Source: Streptomyces sp. ADI95-17
Lineage (GTDB): Bacteria; Actinomycetota; Actinomycetes; Streptomycetales; Streptomycetaceae
DNA length: 64,000 nucleotides
NCBI RefSeq assembly: GCF_003846175.1
Contig: NZ_ML123049.1
Span: 488,792 to 552,791, forward strand
Direction of reading: 5' to 3'
Shown here piece after piece: positions 7,566-15,792 of the stretch. The position numbers and the translations under genes were made by a program. The notes under the pieces were generated by a model, which saw only the letters and a program-made list of their open reading frames with translations, made no database searches and had not been told where the DNA came from. Numbering within the stretch: the first letter of the stretch is position 1; each line of letters begins with the position of its first letter.

Positions 7566-8159
7566 CTAAACGGCGGTCGGCCCGCCGGGCGGCCGCCAGC
7601 CGTTGGCCAGAATGTCGAAGACTTCCTCGATCGCGGCCCGGTGGTCCCGCTGCCCCTGGACGAGCACAGGAACCTCAAGAGCGAATCGGGCGAGTGTGAC
7701 GCAGGCGAGGTTGCCGTGTTCCACCCCGAGCTCGTCGGCGATGGCCGCGCCGAGGGTGTCGGTGTGCCGGATCCACATGCGCTCGGCGTACGCGCGCAGC
7801 GCCGGCGTGGAGTCCACCAGGTGGTTGAACTCCTCCCTCTGCGGATGCGCGGCGATCGGCAGCCAGGTGTCCAGCACATGCTGGCGCAGGGCATCGAGAA
7901 CGCTGTGGCCGGCGTCGCGTCGGCGTACCGCGGCGACCAGCTGTGCGTCCACGCTCTCCTCCTGGTCGAAGACGAGGGCTTCCTTTCCGGAGAAGTGCTT
8001 GAACACCGTGGTGGTCGACACGTCGGCCGCTTCGGCGATGTCCCGGATGCTCACGGCGTCGTAGCCGCGCTCCAGGAAGAGGCGGAGTGCGGCGTCGGCG
8101 ATCGCTTGCCGGGTGGCCGCCTTCTTGCGTTCGCGGCGGCCAGTCGGGGGCTCGGTCAT
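7566..8159 (-). CDS. TetR family transcriptional regulator
   Basis: A 197-residue repressor-type protein. The N-terminal helix-turn-helix is typical: RQAIADAALRLFLERGYDAVSIRDIAEAADVSTTTVFKHF (residues about 15-55). The C-terminal ligand domain shows SVLDALRQHVLDTW and similar helices. It is transcribed away from the FAD monooxygenase, which begins 269 bases upstream, the classic layout for a repressor of a divergent detoxification gene. The intervening DNA is AT-rich (8190-8245) and holds the likely operator. Confidence 0.9.
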   Translation of the reverse strand: MTEPPTGRRERKKAATRQAIADAALRLFLERGYDAVSIRDIAEAADVSTTTVFKHFSGKEALVFDQEESVDAQLVAAVRRRDAGHSVLDALRQHVLDTWLPIAAHPQREEFNHLVDSTPALRAYAERMWIRHTDTLGAAIADELGVEHGNLACVTLARFALEVPVLVQGQRDHRAAIEEVFDILANGWRPPGGPTAV

Positions 8160-8261
8160 GGGGGGAGCCTAGCCGGTCGCGGATTCTGCAACCTAGTGGC
8201 TTACGAGGCTAAGTTTTCAAATTACACTTTTTTACACAGTCAACTTTCTGTTACGGTGAAG

Positions 8262-8335
8262 CGGCGGGCGCCACGCATGCCGACGGGTGCTGCGACATCG
8301 GCGGGCGCCACGCATGCCGGCGGGAGCTGCGGACG
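8262..8335. repeat. 37-bp tandem duplication upstream of the FAD monooxygenase
   Basis: Two copies start at 8262 and 8299. The first 21 bases of each are identical (CGGCGGGCGCCACGCATGCC plus G) and contain GCATGC; the rest differs slightly. They lie between the AT-rich TetR side and the monooxygenase start, so they could bear on regulation or be chance duplication. Confidence 0.6.
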
Positions 8336-8428
8336 TCGGCCGACACCTCGCCGATCGCCTCGGGGCGCCGCCCAGGCCGCCCCGCTCTCCCGCACTCCTC
8401 GCTCACTTCACCGGTGAAAGGAACTCCC

Positions 8429-9553
8429 ATGTCCTCTCCGAACCCCTCCCGTGCCCGGATCAGCATCATCGGGGCCGGTCCCGGCGGGCTGACCTGCGCC
8501 CGCATCCTCCAGCGGCACGGCATCACGGTCACCGTCCACGACCGCGACGCCGGCCCCGACTCCCGTGACCAGGGCGGCACGTTGGACCTGCACGCCGACA
8601 ACGGGCAGATCGCCCTGCGCGCGGCCGGTCTGCTGGACGAGTTCTTCGCGCTGGCCCGTCCCGAGGGCCAGGAGATGCGCCGCATCGACCCGACGGGCAC
8701 GATCACGACCCGCCAAGTCCCGGCGCCCGACGAGATGTTCAAGCCGGAAATCGACCGGGGACTGCTGCGCGGGATGCTGCTGGACTCCCTCGCGCCCGGC
8801 ACCGTCCGGTGGGGCCGGGCGCTGGAGCGCGTCAGCGGGCCCGCCGAGGGGCCGCGGCGGCTGCACTTCGCCGACGGCACCATCGTCGAAACCGACCTGG
8901 TCGTGGGGGCCGACGGCGCGTTCTCCCGGGTCCGCCCGGCGGTTTCCCCGGCCACCCCCCAATACAGCGGGGTGAGCTTCCAGGAGGCGTGGTTCGACGA
9001 CGTCGACAACCGGCACCCCGAGATCGCGGAACTGGTAGGCCAGGGCGGCGCCCACGCCGCCGACGGCGACCGCGGCATGTTCGCCCAGCGCAACGGCGGC
9101 AACCACATTCGCGTCTACCTCGTTCAGCGTGTCCCGGCCGACTGGATCCGGGCGAGCGGCCTGACACCCCAGGACACCGACGGCATCCGCTCCCTGCTCC
9201 TGGAACGCTTCGCCCACTGGTCGCCCCTCATGCGCCGGATGATCACCGACAACGACGGCCCCTACGTCAGCCGCCCGATCCTCGCCCTGCCCGTCCCGCA
9301 CACCTGGGAGCACAACCCCACGGTGACCCTGCTCGGTGACGCCGCCCATCTGATGCCGCCGCTCGGCGTCGGCGTCAACCTCGCCATGCTCGACGCCGCC
9401 GACCTGGCCCTGGCCCTGGCCGACGCGGTCACCGTCGACGACGCCATCCACGTCTACGAGAAGGCCATGCTGCCCAGGTCGACCGGGACGGCCCAGATCC
9501 TTGAAGGCGGCGCGGAGCACCTGCTGACCATGGAGATGCCCGAATCGTCCTGA
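8429..9553 (+). CDS. FAD-dependent aromatic monooxygenase, TetX-like
   Basis: A 374-residue class A flavoprotein hydroxylase. The FAD-binding dinucleotide motif IIGAGPGGLTCARIL is at the N-terminus, the DG motif LVVGADGAFSRVR is in the middle, and the GD motif LLGDAAHLMPPLGVGVN is near the C-terminus. The segment RDQGGTLDLHADNGQIAL resembles the TetX group, which hydroxylates and inactivates tetracyclines; many homologues act on other phenolics. ATG 8429 is chosen for the upstream GAAAGGA; a GTG at 8414 lies before that site. A divergent TetR gene probably controls it in response to an aromatic ligand. Resistance to tetracycline is possible but unproven. Confidence 0.88.
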   Translation: MSSPNPSRARISIIGAGPGGLTCARILQRHGITVTVHDRDAGPDSRDQGGTLDLHADNGQIALRAAGLLDEFFALARPEGQEMRRIDPTGTITTRQVPAPDEMFKPEIDRGLLRGMLLDSLAPGTVRWGRALERVSGPAEGPRRLHFADGTIVETDLVVGADGAFSRVRPAVSPATPQYSGVSFQEAWFDDVDNRHPEIAELVGQGGAHAADGDRGMFAQRNGGNHIRVYLVQRVPADWIRASGLTPQDTDGIRSLLLERFAHWSPLMRRMITDNDGPYVSRPILALPVPHTWEHNPTVTLLGDAAHLMPPLGVGVNLAMLDAADLALALADAVTVDDAIHVYEKAMLPRSTGTAQILEGGAEHLLTMEMPESS

Positions 9554-9753
9554 CTCAAGAGGGTGTTGAGGCCCTGAGCCCGCCTCGGACAACTCCGCCG
9601 CGCAGTGGACGGCGTCCGTCAAGATCACGCGCGCCGAGCATCCCTAACGAGGGAAGTGTGCGCGCATAACCGCAGTTGGCTGGTGTGCACGCACACGCCA
9701 TCCCTACGGTCGTCCGTACCCGACTCACTGGTTGCGACAGGGGCGTACCCGCG

Positions 9754-9984
9754 ATGGCGAAGACGATGACGACCGAGGTGTACGAGGCCGACCCGTGCCG
9801 GCGGGCGCGAATCCGCCGGCCGAGAACCGAACACGGGCGCCACCCGGCCGCCAACCTCCACCGGGCCGACGCGCACCGCCTCCGTCCCGGCAGGCAGGCG
9901 ATATCCACAGCCGACAGCATGACGGAACGTCTGCACTGCGTCTGTCTCTGCCACACCCACCCGCGAGAGAGGACGGCACCATGA
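9754..9984 (+). CDS. Hypothetical small protein, weakly supported
   Basis: A 76-residue ORF, very Arg- and His-rich (RRARIRRPRTEHGRH), with a Cys pair near the C-terminus (LHCVCLCHTHPRE). The only positive sign is that its stop overlaps the next ATG as ATGA at 9981-9984. Codon bias is not decisive and no family is recognised. It could be spurious. Confidence 0.3.
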   Translation: MAKTMTTEVYEADPCRRARIRRPRTEHGRHPAANLHRADAHRLRPGRQAISTADSMTERLHCVCLCHTHPRERTAP

Positions 9985-10325
9985 AGTGTGCCAAATGCGG
10001 CAACCAGATGAGTCAGAACGTCGGCGGTTGGTGGACCTGCTGGGGCTGCGGAAACACCCAACCACCAGGATATACGGATGCCGATGAACTGCCCCTGGTG
10101 CAATCGGCAGCCGGGACCGTCCCCGGCAGGCCGGTGCCGGTGCGCCGGCTGCTCGTACGAGACCGGTGCCGACGCGTGGACGCTCCACCAGGAGCTGGTC
10201 GCCGAGCTGGAGGCCGACGAGAAGGCGTTCTTCGAGCGTGTGCAGCAGCGCACCGAACACCTGCGGTCGCTGGTGCCGGCCTGGCAGCGAACTCACTGGA
10301 CACGGCCCCCGCTCGCGGCCGCTGA
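9981..10325 (+). CDS. Small zinc-ribbon protein, possibly frameshifted into the next frame
   Basis: ATG 9981 follows GAGAGAGGACGG. The first 34 residues are convincing: MKCAKCGNQM, then WWTCWGCGN, a CxxC-CxxC zinc ribbon. From about 10075 this frame becomes Arg/Gly/Ala-rich and unprotein-like. The +1 frame there encodes a second CxxC ribbon with good codon bias (next entry). Either the two are separate overlapping genes or one double-ribbon protein has been split by a frameshift near 10070. The true end of this gene is uncertain. Confidence 0.4.
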   Translation: MKCAKCGNQMSQNVGGWWTCWGCGNTQPPGYTDADELPLVQSAAGTVPGRPVPVRRLLVRDRCRRVDAPPGAGRRAGGRREGVLRACAAAHRTPAVAGAGLAANSLDTAPARGR

Positions 10326-10392
10326 TCACACCGACCCGCGTGCGGGCGGGTCCCGTCCCCGCCCGCACCCCGGCCCGTCGGCCGCGCAGTGA
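10078..10392 (+). CDS. Small zinc-ribbon protein with C-terminal helix
   Basis: A 104-residue product. ATG 10078 (or 10084) follows AGGA at 10067-10070. CPWC and CAGC in the first 25 residues form a zinc ribbon. Then comes an acidic, helical segment ELVAELEADEKAFFERVQ (residues about 38-56) with strong GC3 bias, and a Pro/Gly-rich tail. No family is recognised. It overlaps the upstream ribbon ORF in another frame. Confidence 0.5.
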   Translation: MPMNCPWCNRQPGPSPAGRCRCAGCSYETGADAWTLHQELVAELEADEKAFFERVQQRTEHLRSLVPAWQRTHWTRPPLAAADHTDPRAGGSRPRPHPGPSAAQ

Positions 10393-10478
10393 CCTCCCCG
10401 GCCGGGCGGACGAGGCGGGGGCGGAGCGTGTCGCTTTTCTTCAAGCCGGGGGCCGAGGGCGGTCATAGCCTGGGCGGT

Positions 10479-11066
10479 ATGAAGAACGAGCACGCGCACA
10501 TGACCGAAGTCGCCGCCGAGGCGGCCCGAATCGCCCGGTCCATCAGCACCGAGCAGCTCGACGCGCCGAACACGCCCTGTGGTGACTGGGACGTGCGCGG
10601 GCTCGTCAACCACTGGGTGCTGTACACCTCCCACGGCCTGGAGCACCGGGCCCTGCGCAAGGACCTTCCGGAGGAGCTCACCACACGCGACTTCACCGCC
10701 GACGCCGACTGGGCGCAGCAGTACGCCGAGCAGCTGGACCGCGCCGTCGCCGCCTGGGCGGACCCGGCCGTCTGGGACGGGGAGGTCGACCTCGGGGGAT
10801 CGGCCTCGCCGGCCGCCGAGATCGCCGCGATGCTCATCGAGGAGACCGCCCTGCACGGGTGGGACGTGGCCCGTGCCGTCGGGGAGGAGTTCCGGCTCTC
10901 CGACGAGGCGGCCGCCTATGTGCTCGGCGTCGTCGACAGCACCGCCGCGCTCTACCGGCAGTACGACGGCTTCGCCGACGAGGTGACGGTGCCCGCGTCG
11001 GCGTCGGTGTTCGAGCGGGCGCTGGCCCACAGCGGACGCGACCCGCACTGGACGGGAGCTGCCTGA
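10479..11066 (+). CDS. TIGR03086 family protein (DinB/mycothiol-type four-helix fold)
   Basis: A 195-residue protein of the actinobacterial TIGR03086 group, related to maleylpyruvate isomerase N-terminal and DinB-like metal-binding proteins. Recognisable segments are PCGDWDVRGLVNHWV (residues about 30-45), ETALHGWDVARAVG and a final short helix. Family members have a metal site formed by His residues in such helices and some use mycothiol; the specific reaction is unknown. ATG 10479 is chosen; an in-frame start at 10389 would add an unlikely Arg-rich tail. It is a single gene. Confidence 0.82.
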   Translation: MKNEHAHMTEVAAEAARIARSISTEQLDAPNTPCGDWDVRGLVNHWVLYTSHGLEHRALRKDLPEELTTRDFTADADWAQQYAEQLDRAVAAWADPAVWDGEVDLGGSASPAAEIAAMLIEETALHGWDVARAVGEEFRLSDEAAAYVLGVVDSTAALYRQYDGFADEVTVPASASVFERALAHSGRDPHWTGAA

Positions 11067-11341
11067 GCACGGACGGTCCGGGGCGGTCGCCGGTCCTGCC
11101 GGTGGAGGAGCGGCGTGCCGGCGTCCAGGGGCTTGCGGCCGCCGACCGCCGGCGGCCCGGCGAGTCGGGGACCGCCCGGGTCTCGGCGGTGTCGCCGGTG
11201 AGGCGGTGCTCCGGTACCCGGCCGGCCGGGACGAGTACGCGGGGTCTGCGGCGCCACCACGGACGGGCGCTCGAAGTGGCCCAGCCGATCGAGTGGTGAA
11301 TGGCCCGAAGGGTGGTGCCAATGCCTGGTTAGGGTCGGGGC
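11067..11341. other. Gene-free gap
   Basis: These 275 bases are GC-rich without a credible ORF or strong hairpin. The promoter of the DsbA-fold gene is presumably at the downstream end. Confidence 0.4.
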
Positions 11342-11947
11342 ATGAACACAACCGTCGACTTCTACTTCGACCCGGCATGCCCGTTCGCCTGGATCACCTC
11401 CCGCTGGATGCTGGAGGTCGAGCGGCAGCGCGACATCGATCTCCGCTTCCGTGTCATGAGCCTCTACCTGCACAACACCGGCAACGAACTACCCGACTGG
11501 TACCGGGACCTGGTCGACAGATCGATCGGCCCGGTGCGCGTCGCGGTCGCCGCGGCGGACGCCCACGGCGACGGTGTCCTGCGCGATCTCTACACCGCGA
11601 TGGGCGTACGGATCCACCGGCAGAAGAACGAGGACTTCGACGAGGTGATCGCCGAGTCCCTCGCGGAGCTCGGGCTGCCCGCCTCGCTCGCCGGCGCCGC
11701 GCACTCGGAGGCGTACGACGAGGCGCTCCGGCGCAGCCATGACGCGGGCAAGGACCCGGAGGCGGACGCGTACGTCGGTACGCCCACGATCCATGTCGAC
11801 GGGGCGGTGTGGTTCGGGCCCGTCCTGCGGGCGGCGCCGCGCGGCGAGGAGGCCGGGCGGCTCTTCGACAGTTTCCGGGTGCTCGCCGGGAGTCCGGACC
11901 TCTTCGAGATCAAGCGGACCCGTACGGGCAGTCTGGACGTGGGGTGA
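11342..11947 (+). CDS. DsbA-fold oxidoreductase, Rv2466c-like (mycothiol-dependent type)
   Basis: A 201-residue thioredoxin-fold protein with an inserted helical domain. The active-site region is FYFDPACPFAWITSRW, with a single Cys at residue 12 of the motif helix, and the cis-Pro loop is VGTPTIHVDG. This pattern matches the actinobacterial DsbA group that includes mycobacterial Rv2466c, a mycothiol-dependent nitroreductase. The second Cys of a CxxC is absent here, which suggests a monothiol mechanism. It acts in the cytoplasm, with no signal peptide. Convergent with the sulfur operon, 12 bases from the chelatase stop. Confidence 0.82.
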   Translation: MNTTVDFYFDPACPFAWITSRWMLEVERQRDIDLRFRVMSLYLHNTGNELPDWYRDLVDRSIGPVRVAVAAADAHGDGVLRDLYTAMGVRIHRQKNEDFDEVIAESLAELGLPASLAGAAHSEAYDEALRRSHDAGKDPEADAYVGTPTIHVDGAVWFGPVLRAAPRGEEAGRLFDSFRVLAGSPDLFEIKRTRTGSLDVG

Positions 11948-11959
11948 GCGGGAGCCGGG

Positions 11960-12724
11960 TCAGGCGGTGAGTGCCGCCGGCCGGGCGGCCGCGCAGCGGG
12001 CCCCGTCGTAGCGGGCCAGCAGCAGCCGGGCCAACTCCGGTGCGGGGCCCAGCACATCGGCCAGTACGTCCGCGCCCGACGCCCCTTCGGCGATCCGGTC
12101 CGGGAGCCGGCCGGGAGCGATGACGTACGGCGCCACCGCCACCCGGCGCACGCCTTCGGCCTGCAGGGCCCGTACCGCGTCCTCGGTACGGGGGAAGCCC
12201 GCGGGAGATGCGGCGGAGGCGAACGCAGGCCGCACGGAACACCAACCGGTGTGCCGCAGCTCCCGCGCGATTTCAGCGATCACTGCGATCGCCTCCGGGT
12301 CTGTGGAGCCCGCCGAGGCCAGGACGAGCCCGGTCGAGCTTCGGTCACCGGGACGGATCCCGGCTTCTCGCAGGCGCCGTTCCAGCGCCGCGTTCAGCAG
12401 CGGTGACGGACCGAGCACCTCGGCCTGCCGGACCCGCAGCCGGGGAAGTCCGGTCCGGGCCGCGCGCAGCACCGCCGGGATGTCGGACTTGGCGTGGAAG
12501 GCCCGGGTGAGCAGGAGGGGGAGTGCGATGACCTCCCGCGCCCCCTGTGCGGCCAGCCGCTCAAGGACCCTGGGCACCGATGGTGCGTTGAAGTCCAGGA
12601 AGCCCGTCTCCACGCGCAGCCCCGGCCGCAGCGACCGTACCCGCGCGGTGAGCGCGTGCACGGTCGCCGCGTGCCGTGGATCGCGGCTGCCGTGGGCGAT
12701 GACGAGGAGTACCGGAGCGGTCAT
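11960..12724 (-). CDS. Sirohydrochlorin chelatase (CbiX/SirB type)
   Basis: A 254-residue cytoplasmic chelatase that would insert metal into sirohydrochlorin. The N-terminus VLLVIAHGSRDPRHAATV holds the conserved metal-binding His and the GSRD motif; a second half repeats the fold, with VLASAGSTDPEA and RVAVAPYVIAPGRLPDRI. The full two-domain length fits class II chelatases. It is the last gene of the sulfur operon and starts nine bases after the ssuC stop, so it likely makes siroheme for the sulfite reductase SirA encoded at the head of the same operon. Cobalt use (CbiX) cannot be excluded. Confidence 0.85.
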   Translation of the reverse strand: MTAPVLLVIAHGSRDPRHAATVHALTARVRSLRPGLRVETGFLDFNAPSVPRVLERLAAQGAREVIALPLLLTRAFHAKSDIPAVLRAARTGLPRLRVRQAEVLGPSPLLNAALERRLREAGIRPGDRSSTGLVLASAGSTDPEAIAVIAEIARELRHTGWCSVRPAFASAASPAGFPRTEDAVRALQAEGVRRVAVAPYVIAPGRLPDRIAEGASGADVLADVLGPAPELARLLLARYDGARCAAARPAALTA

Positions 12725-12732
12725 GGGCGTAC

Positions 12733-13623
12733 TCAGTTCTTGACGAGGAGGCCGCGGCTGCGCAGCACCCACCGCTCCAGCGGACTGAAGATCAGCAGGT
12801 CGATCGCGATGCCGACGGTCAGGATCAGGATGATGGCGAGGAACACCATCGACATGCTGCTGGTCTCCCGGCCCTGTTCCAGCAACTGGCCCAGGCCCAC
12901 GCCCAGATCGGGCGAGGAGGCGATGATCTCGGCGGCCATCAGCGAACGCCAGGAGAACGCCCAGCCCTGCTTCAGTCCCGCCAGATAGCCGGGCAGCGAG
13001 GCCGGCAGCACGATGTGCCAGGTGCCGCGCAGCCCGGTGGCGCCCAGCGTCCGGCCGGCCCGCAGATGCAGCGGCGGGATCTGGTCGACGCCCGAGACCA
13101 GGCCGTTGGCGATCGACGGGACCGCGCCCAGCAGGATCACCGCGAACATCATCCGGTCGTTGAGGCCCAGCCAGATCACCGCCGGCGGCACCCACGCCAC
13201 CGAGGGCAGCGACTGGAGCCCGGAGAGCACCGGGCCGATCGCGGCGCGCACCAGCCTGACGCGCGACACCAGCAGTCCGAGCGGAGTGCCGATGACCAGC
13301 GCCAGCAGGAATCCCAGCAGCCCGCGCGAGACACTGGTCCAGATGAAGCCGAGCAGGGTGCCCTGCGCCCAGGCGTCGGTCACCTCGCCCCACACCAGGG
13401 ACGGCGACGGCAGCTTGTAGTCGTCGGTGACCTTCGCCCAGATCAGGATCTGCCAGACGACGAGCACCAGGACCACGGCCACGACCGGCGGCAGCACCTT
13501 GCGCACCAGCACCTCGCGGACCGGGGTCCGGCTCACCCGCACCGCGTCGAGTGCGTCCAGCCCCGCCTCCAGGCCCGCCAGGTCCCGGGCGGTGTCCTTG
13601 GCGGCGGTCTCAGTGCTGGCCAT
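12733..13623 (-). CDS. ssuC: Aliphatic sulfonate ABC transporter permease SsuC-like
   Basis: A 296-residue inner-membrane permease of the SsuC/TauC/NitT family. A first hydrophobic segment VVAVVLVLVVWQILIW is followed by the family's LLGFLLALVIGTPLGLL, SLPSVAWVPPAVIWLG and the EAA-type loop TLGATGLRGTWHIVLPASLPG. About six membrane spans are visible. ATG 13623 is chosen because GGGGAGA lies about eight bases upstream; an in-frame start at 13641 is less likely. It overlaps the ssuB stop by 14 bases. With SsuA and SsuB it imports sulfonates as a sulfur source. The exact substrate is inferred from the operon. Confidence 0.88.
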   Translation of the reverse strand: MASTETAAKDTARDLAGLEAGLDALDAVRVSRTPVREVLVRKVLPPVVAVVLVLVVWQILIWAKVTDDYKLPSPSLVWGEVTDAWAQGTLLGFIWTSVSRGLLGFLLALVIGTPLGLLVSRVRLVRAAIGPVLSGLQSLPSVAWVPPAVIWLGLNDRMMFAVILLGAVPSIANGLVSGVDQIPPLHLRAGRTLGATGLRGTWHIVLPASLPGYLAGLKQGWAFSWRSLMAAEIIASSPDLGVGLGQLLEQGRETSSMSMVFLAIILILTVGIAIDLLIFSPLERWVLRSRGLLVKN

Positions 13624-14401
13624 GTCGGCGGATCTCCCCACGCAGTTCTTCGGTGATCTCCACGGACAGCTCGGCCACCGCGGTGTCCTCGATGCGGCGC
13701 GGCTGGTCGATGTCGACCGTCCACTCCCGGGCGACCCGGCCCGGCCGCGACGAGAGCAGGACGACCCGCTCGGCGAGCCGGACCGCCTCGCGCACGTTGT
13801 GCGTGACGAAGAGGACCGAGACGTTCGTCTCGCGCCAGATCCGGGTCAGCTCGTCGTGCAGCACGTCCCGGGTGATGGCGTCGAGAGCGGCGAACGGCTC
13901 GTCCATCAGCAGCAGTTGGCTGTCCTGGGCGAGCGCGCGGGCCATCGCCACCCGCTGCCGCATGCCGCCCGAGAGCTCATGCACCCGCTTCCCGTACGCC
14001 CCGCCGAGCCGTACGAGTTCGAGCAGCCGCTCCGCCTCGGTACGGCGGTCGGACTTGGGCACGCCGCGCAGCCGCAGCGCGAGTTCGATGTTCTTGCCCG
14101 CGGTCAGCCACGGGAACAGGGCGTGCTCCTGGAACATCAGGGCCGGCCGCCCGCCGGGGGTCTCGATGGACCCCGCGGTCGGGCGGTCCAGTCCGGCCAC
14201 CAGGTTGAGCAGGGTCGACTTGCCGCATCCGGAGGCACCCAGGAGGGTGACGAACTCGCCGGGAGCGACATCGAGTGTGATGTCGTCCAGGACGAGCTGC
14301 TGCCCCTCCGGTCCGCCGAAGGACTTCGAGACGTGGGCGATGCGGGCGGCGTGCCCGACCGCCGTACGGTCCTCGGCCTTGGTGAGCGTGGTGGTCGCCA
14401 T
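13610..14401 (-). CDS. ssuB: Aliphatic sulfonate ABC transporter ATPase SsuB-like
   Basis: A 263-residue ATPase: Walker A GASGCGKSTLLN, Q-loop MFQEHALFPWL, signature LSGGMRQRVAMARAL, Walker B LLLMDEPFAALD, switch FVTHNVREA. The VHELSGGMRQR form and the overall length are typical of nitrate/sulfonate/taurine importers. ATG 14401 is preferred over GTG 14410 because AGGAGG lies eight bases before it. It energises uptake together with SsuC (overlapping) and SsuA (42 bases upstream). Confidence 0.9.
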   Translation of the reverse strand: MATTTLTKAEDRTAVGHAARIAHVSKSFGGPEGQQLVLDDITLDVAPGEFVTLLGASGCGKSTLLNLVAGLDRPTAGSIETPGGRPALMFQEHALFPWLTAGKNIELALRLRGVPKSDRRTEAERLLELVRLGGAYGKRVHELSGGMRQRVAMARALAQDSQLLLMDEPFAALDAITRDVLHDELTRIWRETNVSVLFVTHNVREAVRLAERVVLLSSRPGRVAREWTVDIDQPRRIEDTAVAELSVEITEELRGEIRRHGQH

Positions 14402-14443
14402 GGTCGTCACCTCCTGGGAATCCTGTTCGGGAGCCGGACGCTG

Positions 14444-15556
14444 CTACTTGACGCCGAGACCGGCGTCGGCGACCTCGGGCTTGCCCGCGGCCTTGAGGAT
14501 CGCGTTCAGCGGCTTCAGGTCGTAGATGCCCGTCAGGTCCGGCTGCTCCAGCAGCCCGGCCTTCACCGCGTGCTTGGCCTCGGCGTCGAGCGTGGCGGCC
14601 AGCGGGTCGTCGATGAACTGGACGGACTTCCACGCCGGGTCGAGGATCTCGGCCGGCAGTTCCTTGCCGCTGAGCTCCTTGAGCGCGGTGTTGGCGGAGG
14701 CCTTCGCCTTGTCCGGGTTGGCGTTGATCCAGGCGTTGGTGGCGACCGTGCCGCGCAGCACCGCCTCGACGACGTCCTTGTGCTCGGCGAGGAACTTCTG
14801 CGACACGATGATGTTGGTGATCACGAACTTGTTGTCCGGCCACAGCGTCGACTCGTCGAGGAGTTCCTTGGCGCCCTGGGCGACCAGCTTGGACGCGGTC
14901 GGCTCGGGCACCCAGGCACCGTCGATGGATCCCGAACGGTAGGCGTCCGGCGTCACCTTGTTGTCCGTGCGGACCACCGAGACATCGCCCTTGCCGCTGT
15001 TGGCGTCGACCTTCCAGCCCTTCTCGGAGATCCAGTTGAGGAAGGCCACGTCCTGGGTGTTGCCGAGCTGCGGGGTGGCGATCTTCTTGCCCTTGAGGTC
15101 GTCCAGGGTCTTGATCTTCTTCGGGTTGACGACCAGCTTCACCCCGCCGGACGCCGAACCCCCGATGATCCGAAGGCTCTTGCCCTTGGACTTGGTGAAG
15201 CCGTTGATGGCGGGGGAGGGGCCGATGAAGCCGATGTCGATCGAGCCCGCGTTGAGCGCCTCGATCTCGGACGGACCCGCGTTGAACGTCGACGGCTTGA
15301 CCGTGGTGGAGCCGAGCTCCTTGGCGATGATGCCTTCCTGGATGCCGACCAGGGCCGTGGCGTGGGTGAGGTTGGGGAAGTAGCCGATCTTCACGGTGTC
15401 CGTGGAGAGCTTCTTGCCGCCGACGGCGGCGTTCGCCCTGGTGTCGTCCTGCTTCGCCTCGGAGCCGTAGCCGCAGGCGGTGAGCGCGACGGCGAGCAGC
15501 GGCAGGGCGGTGACAGCGGCGAGACTGCGGCGCAGCGTGGAACGGGGGGCAGGCAC
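14444..15556 (-). CDS. ssuA: Aliphatic sulfonate-binding lipoprotein SsuA-like
   Basis: A 370-residue solute-binding protein. The signal peptide ends in a lipobox, VALTACG, so the mature protein is lipid-anchored at Cys28. The NMT1/SsuA-type fold follows: VKIGYFPNLTHATALVGIQEG, GPSEIEALNAGSIDIGFIGPSP, KKIATPQLGNTQDVAFLNW, DAYRSGSIDGAWVPEP. This pattern belongs to sulfonate/taurine/nitrate binders, and the operon favours a sulfonate. GTG 15556 follows AGAGGAAG. It is preceded by two tiny ORFs and the cysN gene. Confidence 0.9.
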   Translation of the reverse strand: MPAPRSTLRRSLAAVTALPLLAVALTACGYGSEAKQDDTRANAAVGGKKLSTDTVKIGYFPNLTHATALVGIQEGIIAKELGSTTVKPSTFNAGPSEIEALNAGSIDIGFIGPSPAINGFTKSKGKSLRIIGGSASGGVKLVVNPKKIKTLDDLKGKKIATPQLGNTQDVAFLNWISEKGWKVDANSGKGDVSVVRTDNKVTPDAYRSGSIDGAWVPEPTASKLVAQGAKELLDESTLWPDNKFVITNIIVSQKFLAEHKDVVEAVLRGTVATNAWINANPDKAKASANTALKELSGKELPAEILDPAWKSVQFIDDPLAATLDAEAKHAVKAGLLEQPDLTGIYDLKPLNAILKAAGKPEVADAGLGVK

Positions 15557-15690
15557 GGGAGGTCTTCCTCTCGTTGGCCCGGTGCTCGCGTCCCTCGGTG
15601 CTTACGGGGACGCGGCCGGGAAGTCGGCAGGTCTTCGTCTGAACTGGCGGTGCGGGTGGTACGAGTGGGCGCGCAGGCGGTGCGCGTACG

Positions 15691-15792
15691 TCATCGCGCA
15701 CATCGCGCGACCCCGCCCTGACCGCTGCCGAGGGCGCCGCTGCCGATGCGGCCGCCCTCCTTCGCGAACGTGGAGAAGATGTCGATGCTCAT
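15691..15792 (-). CDS. Tiny ORF coupled to cysN (33 aa)
   Basis: The ATG at 15792-15790 overlaps the cysN stop as TGATG. The product begins MSIDIFSTFAKEGGRIG and is then Gly-rich, ending VARCAR. Codon choice is mostly GC-ending. A second tiny ORF (15602-15694, 30 residues, His/Arg/Pro-rich, less convincing) starts at its stop by an ATGA overlap. No family is recognised. It may be a real small protein or a translational relay keeping ribosomes moving to ssuA. Confidence 0.35.
   Translation of the reverse strand: MSIDIFSTFAKEGGRIGSGALGSGQGGVARCAR

Noticed and set aside
13015..13656. Plus-strand ORF rich in Gln, His and Arg opposite ssuC
   Set aside because: Antisense shadow of the permease, with no motif and compositional bias typical of complement of membrane-protein codons.
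13427..15721. A 764-codon open frame antisense to ssuABC
   Set aside because: Same reason: the minus-strand ssu genes carry all expected motifs and this frame has none.
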